Below, piece by piece: positions 27,773-37,572 of a stretch of 64,000 bases of DNA. Origin of the DNA: Curtobacterium sp. SGAir0471. Lineage in GTDB: Bacteria > Actinomycetota > Actinomycetes > Actinomycetales > Microbacteriaceae. Both the position numbers and the translations under genes were made by a program. Where the stretch lies: contig NZ_CP027869.1 of NCBI RefSeq assembly GCF_005490985.1, forward strand, positions 1,922,001 through 1,986,000, written 5' to 3'. The stretch's first letter is position 1, and each line of letters begins with the position of its first letter. Under the pieces are notes generated by a model that worked only from the letters and a program-made list of their open reading frames with translations, was not told the DNA's origin and did no database searches.

Positions 27773-27806
27773 GGACCCCGCCCCTCCCGAGGGAGGAGCG
27801 GGGTCC
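27773..27806 (-). terminator. Hairpin between infB and rbfA
   Basis: 16-bp stem (27773-27788 with 27791-27806), 2-nt loop; its one mismatch becomes G-U in the minus-strand RNA. It probably terminates or attenuates infB read-through into rbfA. Confidence 0.65.
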
Positions 27807-27820
27807 AGGATAGCCAGACG

Positions 27821-30682
27821 TCAGTCGCGCGGCTTCTCGACGAGCTCGGTGGTCTCGATCTCGTCACCGACCTGGATGTCGTTGTACTTGCCCAGACCGA
27901 TACCGGCTTCGAAGTCCGTGCGGACCTCGGTGACGTCGTCCTTGAAGCGACGCAGCGACTCGATGGCCAGGCCGTCGGCGAGCACCACACCTTCGCGGAT
28001 GACGCGCGCCTTGGCGTTGCGCGTGATCGTGCCGGACCGGACGATGACACCGGCGATGTTGCCGAACTTCGAGGAGCGGAACACCTCGCGGATCTCGGCG
28101 ACACCCGACTGGACCTCTTCGTACTCGGGCTTGAGCATGCCCTTGAGGGACTGCTCGATGTCCTCGAGTGCGTTGTAGATGACCGAGTAGAAGCGCACGT
28201 CGATGCCTTCGCGCGCCGCACGCTCGCGGGCCTTGACGTCCGGGCGGACGTTGAAGCCGACGACGATCGCGTTGTCGATCGTGGCCAGGTCGATGTCCGA
28301 CTCCGTGATCGCACCCACACCGCGGTGCAGGATGCGGAGCTGGACGCTGTCGTCGACCTCGATGTCCAGGAGCGACTGCTCGAGTGCCTCGACGGCACCG
28401 GAGACGTCACCCTTGATGATGAGGTTGAGCGAGTCGACCTTGCCCTCCTCGAGAGCACGGGTGAAGTCCTCGAGCGAGATGCGCTTGCGGGCCTTGGCCA
28501 GCTGGGCGTTGCGCTCGGCCGCTTCACGCTTCTCGGCGATCTGGCGGGCCGTGCGGTCCTCCTCCGTGACCAGGAAGGTGTCACCGGCGCGCGGCACCGA
28601 CGACAGACCCTGCACCTGGACCGGACGGCTCGGCGTCGCCGCCTTGACCGCGACACCGTTCTCGTCGGTCATCGCACGGACGCGGCCGTAGGCCGTACCC
28701 GCCACGATGGCGTCACCGACGTGCAGGGTGCCGGACTGGATGAGCACCGTGGCGACCGAACCGCGACCCTTGTCGAGTCGGGCCTCGATCGCGACACCGC
28801 GGGCGTCCTTGTCGGGGTTCGCCCGCAGGTCGAGACCGGCGTCCGCCGTGAGCAGCACCGCGTCGAGCAGGTCCTGGATGCCGACGTTGTTGCGCGCCGA
28901 CACGTCGACGAACATGACGTCGCCGCCGTACTCCTCGGCCACCAGGTTGTACTCGGTGAGCTGCTGCCGGACCTTGGCCGGGTTCGCGCCCTCCTTGTCG
29001 ATCTTGTTCACCGCGACCACGATCGGCACACCGGCCGACTGCGCGTGGTTCAGCGCCTCGATCGTCTGGGGCATGATGCCGTCGTCCGCCGCGACCACGA
29101 GGATCGCGATGTCCGTCACCTGCGCACCACGGGCACGCATGGCGGTGAAGGCCTCGTGACCCGGGGTGTCGATGAACGTGATCGGACGGTCGACGCCCTC
29201 GTGCTCGGTGACGATCTGGTACGCACCGATGTGCTGCGTGATGCCGCCGGCCTCGCCCTCGACCACCTTCGAGTTGCGGATGGCGTCGAGCAGGCGGGTC
29301 TTGCCGTGGTCGACGTGACCCATGACCGTGACGACCGGGGGACGCTGCTGCAGGACGGAGTCGTCCTCGTCGGCGTACTCGGCGTCGATGTCGATGTCGA
29401 AGCCCTCGAGGAGCTCGCGGTCCTCGTCCTCCGGCGAGACGATCTGGATCTTGTAGCCCAGTTCCTCACCGAGGACCTCGAACGTGGCCTCGTCCAGCGA
29501 CTCGGTCGCCGTGGCCATCTCACCGAGGTGGAACAGCACGGTCACCAGGTTGCCGGGGCTCGCGTCGATCTTGTCCGCGAAGTCCGAGATGCTCGCACCA
29601 CGACGGAGGCGCACGACCGTGTTGCCGTCACCGCGAGGGACCTGCACACCGCCGAGCGACGGCGCCTGCCGCATCTCGTACTCGGCGCGCTTCGTCCGCT
29701 TCGACTTGCGGGCACGGCTCTTGCCGCCACCGCGACCGAACGCGCCGGCGGTACCACCACCGGGGCCACGACCGCGGCCACCGCCACCGGCGGGACGCGG
29801 GCCGCTGAAGGCCGGACGGGGGAAGCCGCCACCGGCACCACCGGCACCGCCCGGACGACCACCGGGGCCGCCACGACCGCCACCCTGGCCCGGGCGCTGC
29901 CCGAAGCCGTTCGGGCGGTTCGCCTGGCCGGGGCCACCCGGACGCGGAGCACCCGGACGGGGCACGCCGGGACGCGGCGGGGCCGGACGCGGGATGCCGT
30001 TGCCACCACCGGCACCGCCGGCGGGACGCTGACCCATGCCCTGGTTCGACGCGTACGGGTTGTTGCCGGGACGCGGCGGGCGCGAGCCCATGCCCTGGCT
30101 CGACGCGTAGGGGTTGTTGCCCGGGCGTGCACCCGGCTTGGGGCCACCCGGCTTCGGGCCGGCAGCGGAGCCGGGCTTCGGCGCGCCACCGGGCTTGACG
30201 GAGTCGCTCTTCGACGCGCTCGCGTCACCACCGGACTGCGCTCCGGAAGCGGCCTGCTCGGCTGCGGCTGCCTTCTCGGCGGCTGCAGCCTTCTGTGCGG
30301 CCTCGGCCTCGGCCTGACGCTGCGCGACGGACTTCGGCGCGGCGGGCGTCGGGGTCTCGGCGACGGGCGCCTGCACCTCGGGCTCGGCCTTCGGCGCGGG
30401 TGCCGGACGCGCCGGACCCGGGCGGGGACCGCCGGGCTTCGGGGCGCCGGACCGCGGGGCGGCGGCCTTCGCGGGAGCGCTCGGGGTCGCCGAAGCCGCG
30501 GGCTTCGACGCCGTCGAGGCGCCGTCCGCCTGCAGCGCAGCACGGAGCTTGCGCGCGACGGGGGGTTCCACACTGGAGCTCGGGCCCTTGACGAACTCGC
30601 CGAGTTCCTTGAGCTTCTCCATTGCGGTCTTGCTGTCGACACCGAGTTCGGATGCGATCTCGTGTACGCGTGGTTTTGCCAC
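27821..30682 (-). CDS. infB: Translation initiation factor IF-2
   Basis: GTPase that delivers fMet-tRNA to the 30S subunit and joins subunits. 953 residues. N-terminal IF2_N domain ([20 protein letters not shown]), a Pro/Gly/Arg/Ala-rich linker of about 290 residues with near-repeats such as [22 protein letters not shown], a second IF2_N, the G domain ([12 protein letters not shown] near residue 457, [12 protein letters not shown]), and C-terminal beta barrels. GTG 30682. Part of nusA-ylxR-infB-rbfA. The linker is the usual actinobacterial type. Confidence 0.98.
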   Translation of the reverse strand: MAKPRVHEIASELGVDSKTAMEKLKELGEFVKGPSSSVEPPVARKLRAALQADGASTASKPAASATPSAPAKAAAPRSGAPKPGGPRPGPARPAPAPKAEPEVQAPVAETPTPAAPKSVAQRQAEAEAAQKAAAAEKAAAAEQAASGAQSGGDASASKSDSVKPGGAPKPGSAAGPKPGGPKPGARPGNNPYASSQGMGSRPPRPGNNPYASNQGMGQRPAGGAGGGNGIPRPAPPRPGVPRPGAPRPGGPGQANRPNGFGQRPGQGGGRGGPGGRPGGAGGAGGGFPRPAFSGPRPAGGGGRGRGPGGGTAGAFGRGGGKSRARKSKRTKRAEYEMRQAPSLGGVQVPRGDGNTVVRLRRGASISDFADKIDASPGNLVTVLFHLGEMATATESLDEATFEVLGEELGYKIQIVSPEDEDRELLEGFDIDIDAEYADEDDSVLQQRPPVVTVMGHVDHGKTRLLDAIRNSKVVEGEAGGITQHIGAYQIVTEHEGVDRPITFIDTPGHEAFTAMRARGAQVTDIAILVVAADDGIMPQTIEALNHAQSAGVPIVVAVNKIDKEGANPAKVRQQLTEYNLVAEEYGGDVMFVDVSARNNVGIQDLLDAVLLTADAGLDLRANPDKDARGVAIEARLDKGRGSVATVLIQSGTLHVGDAIVAGTAYGRVRAMTDENGVAVKAATPSRPVQVQGLSSVPRAGDTFLVTEEDRTARQIAEKREAAERNAQLAKARKRISLEDFTRALEEGKVDSLNLIIKGDVSGAVEALEQSLLDIEVDDSVQLRILHRGVGAITESDIDLATIDNAIVVGFNVRPDVKARERAAREGIDVRFYSVIYNALEDIEQSLKGMLKPEYEEVQSGVAEIREVFRSSKFGNIAGVIVRSGTITRNAKARVIREGVVLADGLAIESLRRFKDDVTEVRTDFEAGIGLGKYNDIQVGDEIETTELVEKPRD

Positions 30683-30757
30683 AGTTCTCCTTCACGGGTC
30701 CCACCCCGCGAAGGGGGCAGGACTCACTGGATGACGGGTCTCATCTCGAGCCGCTCA

Positions 30758-31075
30758 TCAGTTGTCCATAAGCCGTTCAGCCTGTTCTGTCGTGTCCCGG
30801 TGACGCGCCTGCTCTTCGGCGCTGAGCGCCTCGAGGTAGTCACGTACCGCTGACGTGTCCGGTTCACGATCGAGTCGGAGCGCGCGGCGGTAGGCCCTGC
30901 GCTTGACGGCCTGATCGTGTGCCTCGACGGTCGGGGTGAGCCAGGCTCCCCGCCCCGGCATGACTGCCTTCGGGTCCGCCACGACGCGACCGTCACTCAG
31001 GGCGACGACACGGAGGAGGGAGGACCGGGGAGCACGACGACGACTGCCGATGCATGTTCTGACGGGAACCACCAT
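30758..31075 (-). CDS. ylxR: YlxR-family (DUF448) nucleic-acid-binding protein
   Basis: 105 residues between nusA and inf[25 protein letters not shown] and the GRGAWLTPT motif match the YlxR/DUF448 fold, a small basic RNA/DNA-binding protein reported to affect transcription of many genes and to interact with RNase P in Bacillus. ATG 31075 has an AAGGAG ribosome site. Confidence 0.93.
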   Translation of the reverse strand: MVVPVRTCIGSRRRAPRSSLLRVVALSDGRVVADPKAVMPGRGAWLTPTVEAHDQAVKRRAYRRALRLDREPDTSAVRDYLEALSAEEQARHRDTTEQAERLMDN

Positions 31076-31174
31076 ACTCCTTGCCTCCGACCACCGCGAT
31101 CCGGCGCGCCCGGACGGGCCACGCCACCAGCGAAACGGTGCCGGGCGACGGTCGCCGTCCGGCGTGTTCCGGTC

Positions 31175-32170
31175 CTACTCGTCGCCGTCCAGGATGCTGT
31201 CGGGCTGGATGTCGATGCGCGCACCGGTCAGCTTCGCGGCGAGGCGGGCGTTCTGCCCCTCCTTGCCGATCGCGAGCGACAGCTGGTAGTCCGGCACCAG
31301 GGCGCGGACCGCCTTCGTCGAGGCGTCGAGCACGAACGCACTCGTCACCTTCGCCGGCGACAGCGCGCTCGCGACGAACGACGCCAGGTCGGACGAGTAG
31401 TCGACGATGTCGATCTTCTCGGCCCCGAGCTCGGTCGTCACGGCCCGCACACGCGCGCCGAGCTCGCCGATGCAGGCGCCCTTCGCGTTGACGCCCGGCT
31501 CGTTCGCCTTCACCGCGAGCTTCGTGCGGTGCCCGGCCTCGCGGGCGATCGAGGTGATCTCGACGACGCCCGATGCGATCTCCGGGACCTCGAGCGCGAA
31601 CAGCTTGCGGACCAGGCCCGGGTGCGTCCGCGACACGGTGATCTGCGGCCCCTTCGCGCCGCGGCCGACGCTCGTGACGTACACGCGGATGCGGTTGCCG
31701 TGCTTGTACTCCTCGCCCGGTACCTGCTCCTCGGGCGGCAGGATCGCCTCGACGGTACCGAGGTCGACGTGCACCATCTTCGGGTTCGGACCCTGCTGGA
31801 TCACACCCGCGACGATGTCGCCCTCCTTGCCGCGGAACTGGCCGAGGATCTTGTCGTCGCCGATGTCCCGCAGGCGCTGGTTGATGACCTGCTTCGCGGC
31901 GAAGGCGGCGATGCGGCCGAAGTCGCTCGGCTGGTCGACGGCCTCGCCGACGACGGTGCCGTCCTCGTCGCGCTCCGGCACGTAGACGGAGACCTCGCCG
32001 GACTTGCGGTCGAGTTCGACGCGGGACTGCGCGTCGACGGGCTCGTCGTTCTCCGCGCGGTGCTTCTGGTACGCCGTCAGGATGGCGGATTCGATGATGC
32101 GGACGAGTTCGTCGAACGGGATCTCCCGCTCGCGCTCCATGAGTCGCAGGACTGCGAGGTCGATCTTCAC
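31175..32170 (-). CDS. nusA: Transcription termination/antitermination factor NusA
   Basis: RNA polymerase-associated pausing and antitermination factor. 331 residues, the short form without the C-terminal AR repeats. N-terminal polymerase-binding domain ([19 protein letters not shown]), S1 domain ([22 protein letters not shown]), KH1/KH2 ([32 protein letters not shown]). GTG 32170. First gene of nusA-ylxR-infB-rbfA; rimP, which usually precedes it, is not present between proS and nusA. Confidence 0.97.
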   Translation of the reverse strand: MKIDLAVLRLMEREREIPFDELVRIIESAILTAYQKHRAENDEPVDAQSRVELDRKSGEVSVYVPERDEDGTVVGEAVDQPSDFGRIAAFAAKQVINQRLRDIGDDKILGQFRGKEGDIVAGVIQQGPNPKMVHVDLGTVEAILPPEEQVPGEEYKHGNRIRVYVTSVGRGAKGPQITVSRTHPGLVRKLFALEVPEIASGVVEITSIAREAGHRTKLAVKANEPGVNAKGACIGELGARVRAVTTELGAEKIDIVDYSSDLASFVASALSPAKVTSAFVLDASTKAVRALVPDYQLSLAIGKEGQNARLAAKLTGARIDIQPDSILDGDE

Positions 32171-32256
32171 CGAGGTGCCTCCGTATTCAGCTGAGTCGCT
32201 CCCGCGGGTGGATCTGCGCGGAAGTCGGCGACCAGCCTACCTCAGGACGGGCGACG

Positions 32257-32296
32257 GACGGGAGGCGCGTGGCGGGCCCGCCACGCGCCTCCCGTC
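32257..32296 (-). terminator. Perfect 40-bp palindrome behind proS
   Basis: 20-bp arms (32257-32276 with 32277-32296) with no loop in the DNA, centred on GGGCCC. It should act as proS terminator. The arm begins GACGGGAGGC, shared with the ispG terminator. Confidence 0.7.
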
Positions 32297-32319
32297 CCCC
32301 TCTGCTCACCCCGGACACG

Positions 32320-32404
32320 CGAGACGCGCCCGGCACGACGAGACGCCCCCAGCACGCCGAGACGCCGCCGGATCCAGCGGCGTCTCGATGATGTGGGGGC
32401 GTCT
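32320..32404. repeat. Three 19-bp direct repeats plus inverted copies (GAGACGCC element)
   Basis: Units at 32320-32338, 32339-32357 and 32358-32376 all begin CGAGACGC and repeat every 19 bp. They are followed by inverted parts: GCGGCGTCTCG (32377-32387) pairs with 32358-32368, and TGGGGGCGTCT (32394-32404) pairs with 32341-32351. The result is nested stems in the 260-bp proS-nusA gap, directly before the proS stop. Confidence 0.7.
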
Positions 32405-32430
32405 TGCGCAGACGGTCCCGTCTGGCGCGA

Positions 32431-34185
32431 TCAGATCGCGCGGACCGCCTCGAGCAGGTCGGCGACCGGCACGTCGCGGCGCTCGCCCGATGCTCGGTCC
32501 CACAGCTCGACGACGCCGTCGGCGGCGTTCCGGCCGGCGACGACGACGACCGGCATGCCGAGCAGTTCGGCGTCGCGGAGCTTCACGCCGGGCGACACCT
32601 TCGGGCGGTCGTCGTACACGACCTCGAAGCGGTCGCCCTCGAGGGTCTCGACGATCGAGGACGCGAGGTCGTAGGCGACATCGTCCTTGCCGGTCGCGAC
32701 GACGTGCACGTCGAACGGCGCGACGTTCTTCGGCCAGACCAGGCCCTTCTCGTCGTTGTGCGCCTCGGCCAGGATCGCGAGGATGCGCGTGACGCCGATG
32801 CCGTAGGAGCCCATCGTCACCGTGGCCAGCTTGCCGTTCTCGTCCTGCACCTTGAGCCCGAGCGCCTCGGCGTACTTGCGGCCGAGCTGGAACACGTGGC
32901 CGATCTCCATGCCGCGCGCGGTCTCCAGCGGACCGGAGCCGTCCGGCGCGGGGTCGCCGGCGCGGACGTCGGAGACCTCGGCGACGCCGTCGGCCGTGAA
33001 GTCACGGCCCATCACGAGGCCGGAGACGTGCACACCGCGCTCGTTCGCACCGGTGATCCAGGCCGTGCCGTCGACCACGCGGGGATCCACGAAGTAACGG
33101 ATACCGGAGGGGCTGTCGGCGCCGAGCACCTGCGGGCCGATGTAGCCCTTGACGAAGACGCCCGGGTGCTTCCGGAAGTCGTCGTCGCCCGCGGCCTCGA
33201 CCTCGGCGGGCGCGAAGGCCACCTCGGCGCGCTTCAGGTCGACCTCGCGGTCACCCGGCAGGCCGACGACGACGACCTCACGGGTGCCGTCGAGGTGCGT
33301 CAGCGCCAGCACGACGTTCTTCAGCGTGTCGGCCGCAGTCCACGGGGCACGGTCGCGCGGGGCGACCGCGTTGGCGTGGGCGACCAGCGTGTCGATCGTC
33401 GGGGTGTCCGCGGCCGGCAGCAGCACGGGCTCCGGCTGGCCGTCGATCGGCAGCGACTCCGGGACGGGCGTGACGTAGGCCTCGACGTTCGCGGCGTAGC
33501 CACCGGCGCTCCGGACGAAGGTGTCCTCGCCGACCGCGATCGGGTGCAGGAACTCCTCGGACTTCGAGCCGCCCATCGCGCCCGCGTCGGCCTTGACGAT
33601 CGCGTACTCGAGACCGAGGCGCGCGAAGATCCGCTCGTAGGCGTCGCGCATCGTCTGGTAGCTGCGGTCGAGGCCGGCGTCGTCGATGTCGAACGAGTAG
33701 GCGTCCTTCATCGTGAACTCGCGGCCGCGCAGGAGCCCGGCGCGGGGACGGGCCTCGTCGCGGTACTTGTCCTGGATCTGGAAGAGCGTGACGGGGAGGT
33801 CCTTGTACGACGAGTACAGGTCCTTCACGAGCAGCGCGAAGAGCTCCTCGTGGGTCGGCGCGAGGAGGTAGTCGGCGCCCTTGCGGTCCTGCAGGCGGAA
33901 GATGCCGTCGCCGTACTCTGTCCAGCGGTTCGTCGCCTCGTACGGCTCGCGCGGGGCGAGTGCCGGCAGCAGGACCTCTTGCGCGCCGGCCGCGACCATC
34001 TCGTCGCGGATGATGCCCTCGATCCGGGCGCGGACCCGGAGGCCGAGCGGGAGCCAGGCGAAGATGCCCGGGGCCTGACGACGGATGTACCCGGCGCGGA
34101 CGAGGAGCTTCGCGCTCGTGACCTCGGCGTCGGAGGGGTCGTCGCGGAGCGTGCGGAGGAAGAGATGGGAGAGCCGTGTGACCAC
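32431..34185 (-). CDS. proS: Prolyl-tRNA synthetase (bacterial type)
   Basis: Charges tRNA-Pro. 584 residues, with the editing INS domain between class II motifs 2 and 3. [17 protein letters not shown] (motif 1 region), [24 protein letters not shown] (motif 2), [16 protein letters not shown] (motif 3) and the C-terminal anticodon domain are present. GTG 34185 ([14 protein letters not shown]) is the family N-terminus; the frame stays open to 34281 but that part looks non-coding. The start lies 7 nt after TAGGCT, so the mRNA is probably leaderless. Confidence 0.97.
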   Translation of the reverse strand: MVTRLSHLFLRTLRDDPSDAEVTSAKLLVRAGYIRRQAPGIFAWLPLGLRVRARIEGIIRDEMVAAGAQEVLLPALAPREPYEATNRWTEYGDGIFRLQDRKGADYLLAPTHEELFALLVKDLYSSYKDLPVTLFQIQDKYRDEARPRAGLLRGREFTMKDAYSFDIDDAGLDRSYQTMRDAYERIFARLGLEYAIVKADAGAMGGSKSEEFLHPIAVGEDTFVRSAGGYAANVEAYVTPVPESLPIDGQPEPVLLPAADTPTIDTLVAHANAVAPRDRAPWTAADTLKNVVLALTHLDGTREVVVVGLPGDREVDLKRAEVAFAPAEVEAAGDDDFRKHPGVFVKGYIGPQVLGADSPSGIRYFVDPRVVDGTAWITGANERGVHVSGLVMGRDFTADGVAEVSDVRAGDPAPDGSGPLETARGMEIGHVFQLGRKYAEALGLKVQDENGKLATVTMGSYGIGVTRILAILAEAHNDEKGLVWPKNVAPFDVHVVATGKDDVAYDLASSIVETLEGDRFEVVYDDRPKVSPGVKLRDAELLGMPVVVVAGRNAADGVVELWDRASGERRDVPVADLLEAVRAI

Positions 34186-34192
34186 GGACGCA

Positions 34193-34198
34193 AGCCTA
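34193..34198 (-). promoter_or_regulatory. -10 element of a leaderless proS promoter
   Basis: TAGGCT on the minus strand, 7 nt before the proS GTG. Confidence 0.5.
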
Positions 34199-34226
34199 GC
34201 GGCGCGGCGCTCGCCCAGCCGTCCGG

Positions 34227-34276
34227 TGACGGACGGGAGGCACGGTGCCAGCCGGAACCGTGCCTTCCGTCCGTCA
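34227..34276 (-). terminator. Terminator hairpin after ispG
   Basis: 20-bp arms (34227-34246 with 34257-34276), one mismatch, 10-nt loop, starting 8 bp past the ispG stop. The stem contains ACGGACGGGAGGCACGG, a sequence related to other hairpins in this window. Confidence 0.75.
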
Positions 34277-34284
34277 GACATGCA

Positions 34285-35439
34285 CTACGGCGCGGTGATC
34301 ACCTGGACGGAGCCGGTGGCGGCAGCCGGGCCCATCTCGTCGGCGATGCGGTTCGCCTCCTCGATGAGGGTCGCGACGATCTCGCGTTCCGGCACGGTCT
34401 TGATGACCTCGCCCTTGACGAAGATCTGGCCCTTGCCGTTGCCCGAGGCGACGCCGAGGTCCGCCTCGCGCGCCTCGCCCGGACCGTTCACGACGCAGCC
34501 CATCACCGCGACGCGCAGGGGCACGGTCATGCCCTCGAGACCCTTGGTCACGTCGTTCGCCAGCTGGTAGACGTCGACCTGCGCGCGGCCGCAGCTCGGG
34601 CAGGAGACGATCTCGAGCTTGCGTTCGCGCAGGTTCAGCGACTGCAGGATCTGCAGGCCGACCTTGACCTCCTGTGCAGGGGGTGCGGAGAGCGAGACGC
34701 GGATGGTGTCGCCGATGCCCTCGGCGAGCAGGATGCCGAACGCGGTGGCGCTCTTGATGGTGCCCTGGAACTCCGGCCCGGCCTCGGTGACGCCGAGGTG
34801 CAGCGGCCAGTCCCCCGCGGCGGCGAGCTGGCGGTAGGCCTTCACCATCACGATCGGGTCGTTGTGCTTGACCGAGATCTTGAAGTCGTGGAAGTCGTGC
34901 TCCTCGAACAGGCTGGCTTCCCAGACGGCCGACTCGACGAGCGCCTCGGGCGTGGCCTTGCCGTACTTCTGCAGCAGGCTCGGCTCGAGCGATCCGGCGT
35001 TCACACCGATGCGGAGCGAGACGCCGGCGTCCTTCGCGGCCTTCGCGATCGCGCCGACCTGGTCGTCGAACTTGCGGATGTTGCCCGGGTTCACACGGAC
35101 GGCGGCGCACCCGGCGTCGATGGCCTGGAAGACGTACTTCGGCTGGAAGTGGATGTCCGCGATGACCGGGATCTGCGACTTCTTCGCGATGATCGGCAGC
35201 GCGTCGGCGTCGTCCTGGCTCGGCACCGCCACGCGGACGATGTCGCACCCCGACGCCGTGAGCTCGGCGATCTGCTGCAGTGTCGCGTTGATGTTCGTCG
35301 TCGGGGTCGTCGTCATCGACTGCACGGAGACCGGGGCATCCCCGCCCACGAGGACCTTGCCCACCCGGATCTGCCGCGACTTCCGACGCGGGCTCAGGGT
35401 TTCGGGGACTTTCGGCAGACCGAGGTTCACTGCTGGCAC
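34285..35439 (-). CDS. ispG: 4-hydroxy-3-methylbut-2-enyl diphosphate synthase (GcpE)
   Basis: [4Fe-4S] enzyme converting MEcPP to HMBPP in the MEP isoprenoid pathway. 384 residues. [10 protein letters not shown] near the start, VRVNPGNIR, and the cluster cysteines in SCPSCGR and [10 protein letters not shown] are all present. GTG 35439 ([12 protein letters not shown]) lies 7 nt after TAGAGT, suggesting leaderless transcription. In Mycobacterium the order is dxr-rip1-ispG; here a permease/hydrolase pair sits between. Confidence 0.97.
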   Translation of the reverse strand: MPAVNLGLPKVPETLSPRRKSRQIRVGKVLVGGDAPVSVQSMTTTPTTNINATLQQIAELTASGCDIVRVAVPSQDDADALPIIAKKSQIPVIADIHFQPKYVFQAIDAGCAAVRVNPGNIRKFDDQVGAIAKAAKDAGVSLRIGVNAGSLEPSLLQKYGKATPEALVESAVWEASLFEEHDFHDFKISVKHNDPIVMVKAYRQLAAAGDWPLHLGVTEAGPEFQGTIKSATAFGILLAEGIGDTIRVSLSAPPAQEVKVGLQILQSLNLRERKLEIVSCPSCGRAQVDVYQLANDVTKGLEGMTVPLRVAVMGCVVNGPGEAREADLGVASGNGKGQIFVKGEVIKTVPEREIVATLIEEANRIADEMGPAAATGSVQVITAP

Positions 35440-35446
35440 GGGTGTG

Positions 35447-35452
35447 ACTCTA
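35447..35452 (-). promoter_or_regulatory. -10 element of a leaderless ispG promoter
   Basis: TAGAGT on the minus strand, 7 nt before the ispG GTG. Confidence 0.45.
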
Positions 35453-35468
35453 CGCGCTCCCGGTGACG

Positions 35469-36044
35469 TCACACCTGGTCGGTGACCAGGTCCGTCCCGC
35501 GCTCCACGACCGTGATGAGCGGCGCGTACAGGCGCATGAGCGCGAGGGCACGCTCGTGGTCCTCGTCGCTCGCGCCGGCGCACGCGTCGGCGACGACGGT
35601 GACGCGCGCCCCGGCGTCCGCGGCGGCCAGCGCCGTGGACACGACGCAGCAGTCCGTGGAGACGCCGGTGAGCACGAGGTGCGGACGGTCCCCGACGACG
35701 GCCCGGAGGCTCGTCCCCCACTTGCCGAAGGTCGGCTCGGTCACGACCGGGGTGCCGTGGTCCGTCACCGCGGCTGCGAAGGGCGCGGTCAGGTCGTACA
35801 GGGGGTCGGTGTCGGGCACGAGCGCGAACGACCACTCGCGGTAGTACGGCACCCACGCGCCCTGCGGTCGCTCCGGCGCCACGAACCGCGTGAACACCGT
35901 GCGTCCGGCGAAGTGCGGCAGCAGTCGCGCCGTCCCCGCCGCGGCCTCGTCGTACCGGGGCGTCGACCAGGGGCTGTCACCGGTGAAGACCCGCTGCAGG
36001 TCGATCGCGACGAGCCAGGCGTCCGCGGGCACGACGACACTCAC
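35469..36044 (-). CDS. Isochorismatase/nicotinamidase-family cysteine hydrolase
   Basis: 191 residues of the isochorismatase superfamily. The Asp-Lys-Cys triad is visible: [18 protein letters not shown] and [13 protein letters not shown], and the cis-peptide region precedes the cysteine. The substrate cannot be read from sequence; nicotinamide, ureidoacrylate-like or N-carbamoyl compounds are all possible. GTG 36044 overlaps the permease stop by 4 bp, so it probably processes what the permease imports. Not canonical PncA in its metal-binding stretch. Confidence 0.88.
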   Translation of the reverse strand: MSVVVPADAWLVAIDLQRVFTGDSPWSTPRYDEAAAGTARLLPHFAGRTVFTRFVAPERPQGAWVPYYREWSFALVPDTDPLYDLTAPFAAAVTDHGTPVVTEPTFGKWGTSLRAVVGDRPHLVLTGVSTDCCVVSTALAAADAGARVTVVADACAGASDEDHERALALMRLYAPLITVVERGTDLVTDQV

Positions 36045-37525
36045 GGCTGGTCCTGCCGGACCGGGACGGTCCGCTGGGCCGGCTGGGCTTCCTGGCGGCG
36101 CACGCTCCCGCGGGCCGTGAGCAGCGTGCCGGCGAAGCCGACGACCAGGGCGACGAGGACCCCGAGGTTCGCGTAGGCCCAGGCCCCCTCGCGTCCGCCG
36201 AGACCGAACGGGCCGAGCAGGTAGCCCTGCCAGTTCAGCCACGCCGGCACGCCGTACGTGTTGGTGACGAGTCCCCACCCGAGCACCGTCCCCAGCACGA
36301 CGAGACCGATCGCGGCCCAGCGCACGTCGCCGTAGCGACCACGCACGTCGTCGAGCTCGGCGTCGGCGTACGCGCGGCGCCGCAGCACCACGTCGGCGAC
36401 GAACACGCCGGCCCACGCGGCGATCGGGACGCCGAGGGTGACGAGGAACGCCTGGAACGGCGAGATGAAGTCCTTCGCGAAGAAGACGACGTAGACGGCG
36501 CCCGCGACCATGAACACGCCGTCGACGCCCGCTGCGACCGGTCGCGGGATCCGGACGCCGGCACTGAGCAGGGCAAGGCCCGACGAGTAGATGTCGAGCA
36601 CGGCGCCGCCGACGAGCCCGAGGATCGCCACGATCGCGAACGGCACGAGGAACCAGACCGGCAGGATCGTCGTCAGCGCCCCGATCGGGTCCGCGCCGAT
36701 CGCGTCGTCCAGGTCCTTCGACGAGCCGGCGAGCAGGACGCCGACGACGACGAGGACCGCGGGCGCGAGGGCGCCGCCGAACGTCGTCCACCAGACCACG
36801 CCACCCGTCGAGGACGTGCGCGGCAGGTACCGCGAGTAGTCCGCCGCCGCGTTCACCCATCCGAGGCCGAAGCCCGTCATCACGAGCACGAGGGCACCGA
36901 TGACGTTCTGCGCACTGCCCGCCGGCAGGGCACCGAGCGTTCCGAGGTCGATCGACGGCGCCGCGAGCACGACGTACACGACGGTGAGCACGGCGGTGAC
37001 GACGGTGATCACGGTCTGCAGGCGCATGATCACGTCGAAGCCCGCGATGCCGGCACCGACGACGAGGGCCGCGACGACCACGAGGGCCACGAGCTTCGTC
37101 ACGACGCCGTCGTCCCACCCGAGCTCGCGGAACACCGTCGAGGTGGCGAGGACGGCCAGCGATGCGAGCGCGGTCTCCCACCCGACCGTCAGCACCCAGC
37201 TGAGGAACGACGGCAGTCGGTTCCCCCGCACGCCGAAGGCCGCACGGCTCAGCACCATCGTGGGCGCCGAGCCCCGCTTGCCCGCGATCGCCACGATGCC
37301 GCAGAGCAGGAACGAGAACGCGACACCGACGACGGAGACGATCGTCGCCTGCGCGAGCGAGATGCCGAAGCCGAGGACGAACGAGCCGTAGCTCAGCCCG
37401 AGCACCGACACGTTGGCGGCGAACCACGGCCAGAACAGCCCGCGGGGTCGCCCCTTGCGGTCGGACTCGGCGATGACGTCGATGCCCTGGCGCTCGACGG
37501 CGCGGACCTCTGGCGCGGTGCTCAT
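36041..37525 (-). CDS. NCS1-family purine/cytosine-type permease
   Basis: 494 residues with about 12 hydrophobic segments and the NCS1 pattern: GLFWPWFAANVSVLGLSYGSF in helix 1, GWVNAAADYSRYLPR and GAVLDIYSSGLALLSAG. Relatives import cytosine, allantoin, hydantoins or nicotinic-type nucleobases with Na+ or H+. The coupled isochorismatase-type hydrolase suggests catabolism or salvage of a small amide. ATG 37525 lies 6 nt after TACGCT, hence probably leaderless. Confidence 0.9.
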   Translation of the reverse strand: MSTAPEVRAVERQGIDVIAESDRKGRPRGLFWPWFAANVSVLGLSYGSFVLGFGISLAQATIVSVVGVAFSFLLCGIVAIAGKRGSAPTMVLSRAAFGVRGNRLPSFLSWVLTVGWETALASLAVLATSTVFRELGWDDGVVTKLVALVVVAALVVGAGIAGFDVIMRLQTVITVVTAVLTVVYVVLAAPSIDLGTLGALPAGSAQNVIGALVLVMTGFGLGWVNAAADYSRYLPRTSSTGGVVWWTTFGGALAPAVLVVVGVLLAGSSKDLDDAIGADPIGALTTILPVWFLVPFAIVAILGLVGGAVLDIYSSGLALLSAGVRIPRPVAAGVDGVFMVAGAVYVVFFAKDFISPFQAFLVTLGVPIAAWAGVFVADVVLRRRAYADAELDDVRGRYGDVRWAAIGLVVLGTVLGWGLVTNTYGVPAWLNWQGYLLGPFGLGGREGAWAYANLGVLVALVVGFAGTLLTARGSVRRQEAQPAQRTVPVRQDQP

Positions 37526-37531
37526 GCGCTG

Positions 37532-37537
37532 AGCGTA
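37532..37537 (-). promoter_or_regulatory. -10 element of a leaderless permease promoter
   Basis: TACGCT on the minus strand, 6 nt before the permease ATG. Confidence 0.45.
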
Positions 37538-37572
37538 GTGGGCGCGCGACCCCGCGGGTCCGACCGGCCGCG

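Noticed and set aside
27623-30853. 1076-codon plus-strand open frame opposite infB, and similar giant frames at 3064-5970, 9906-12197, 32404-35466 and 53002-56052
   Set aside because: They mirror strong minus-strand genes (infB, pyrBC, aroBKC, proS/ispG, the giant surface protein), have Arg/Asp/Val-rich low-complexity translations and no conserved motifs; long antisense frames are expected at this GC content.
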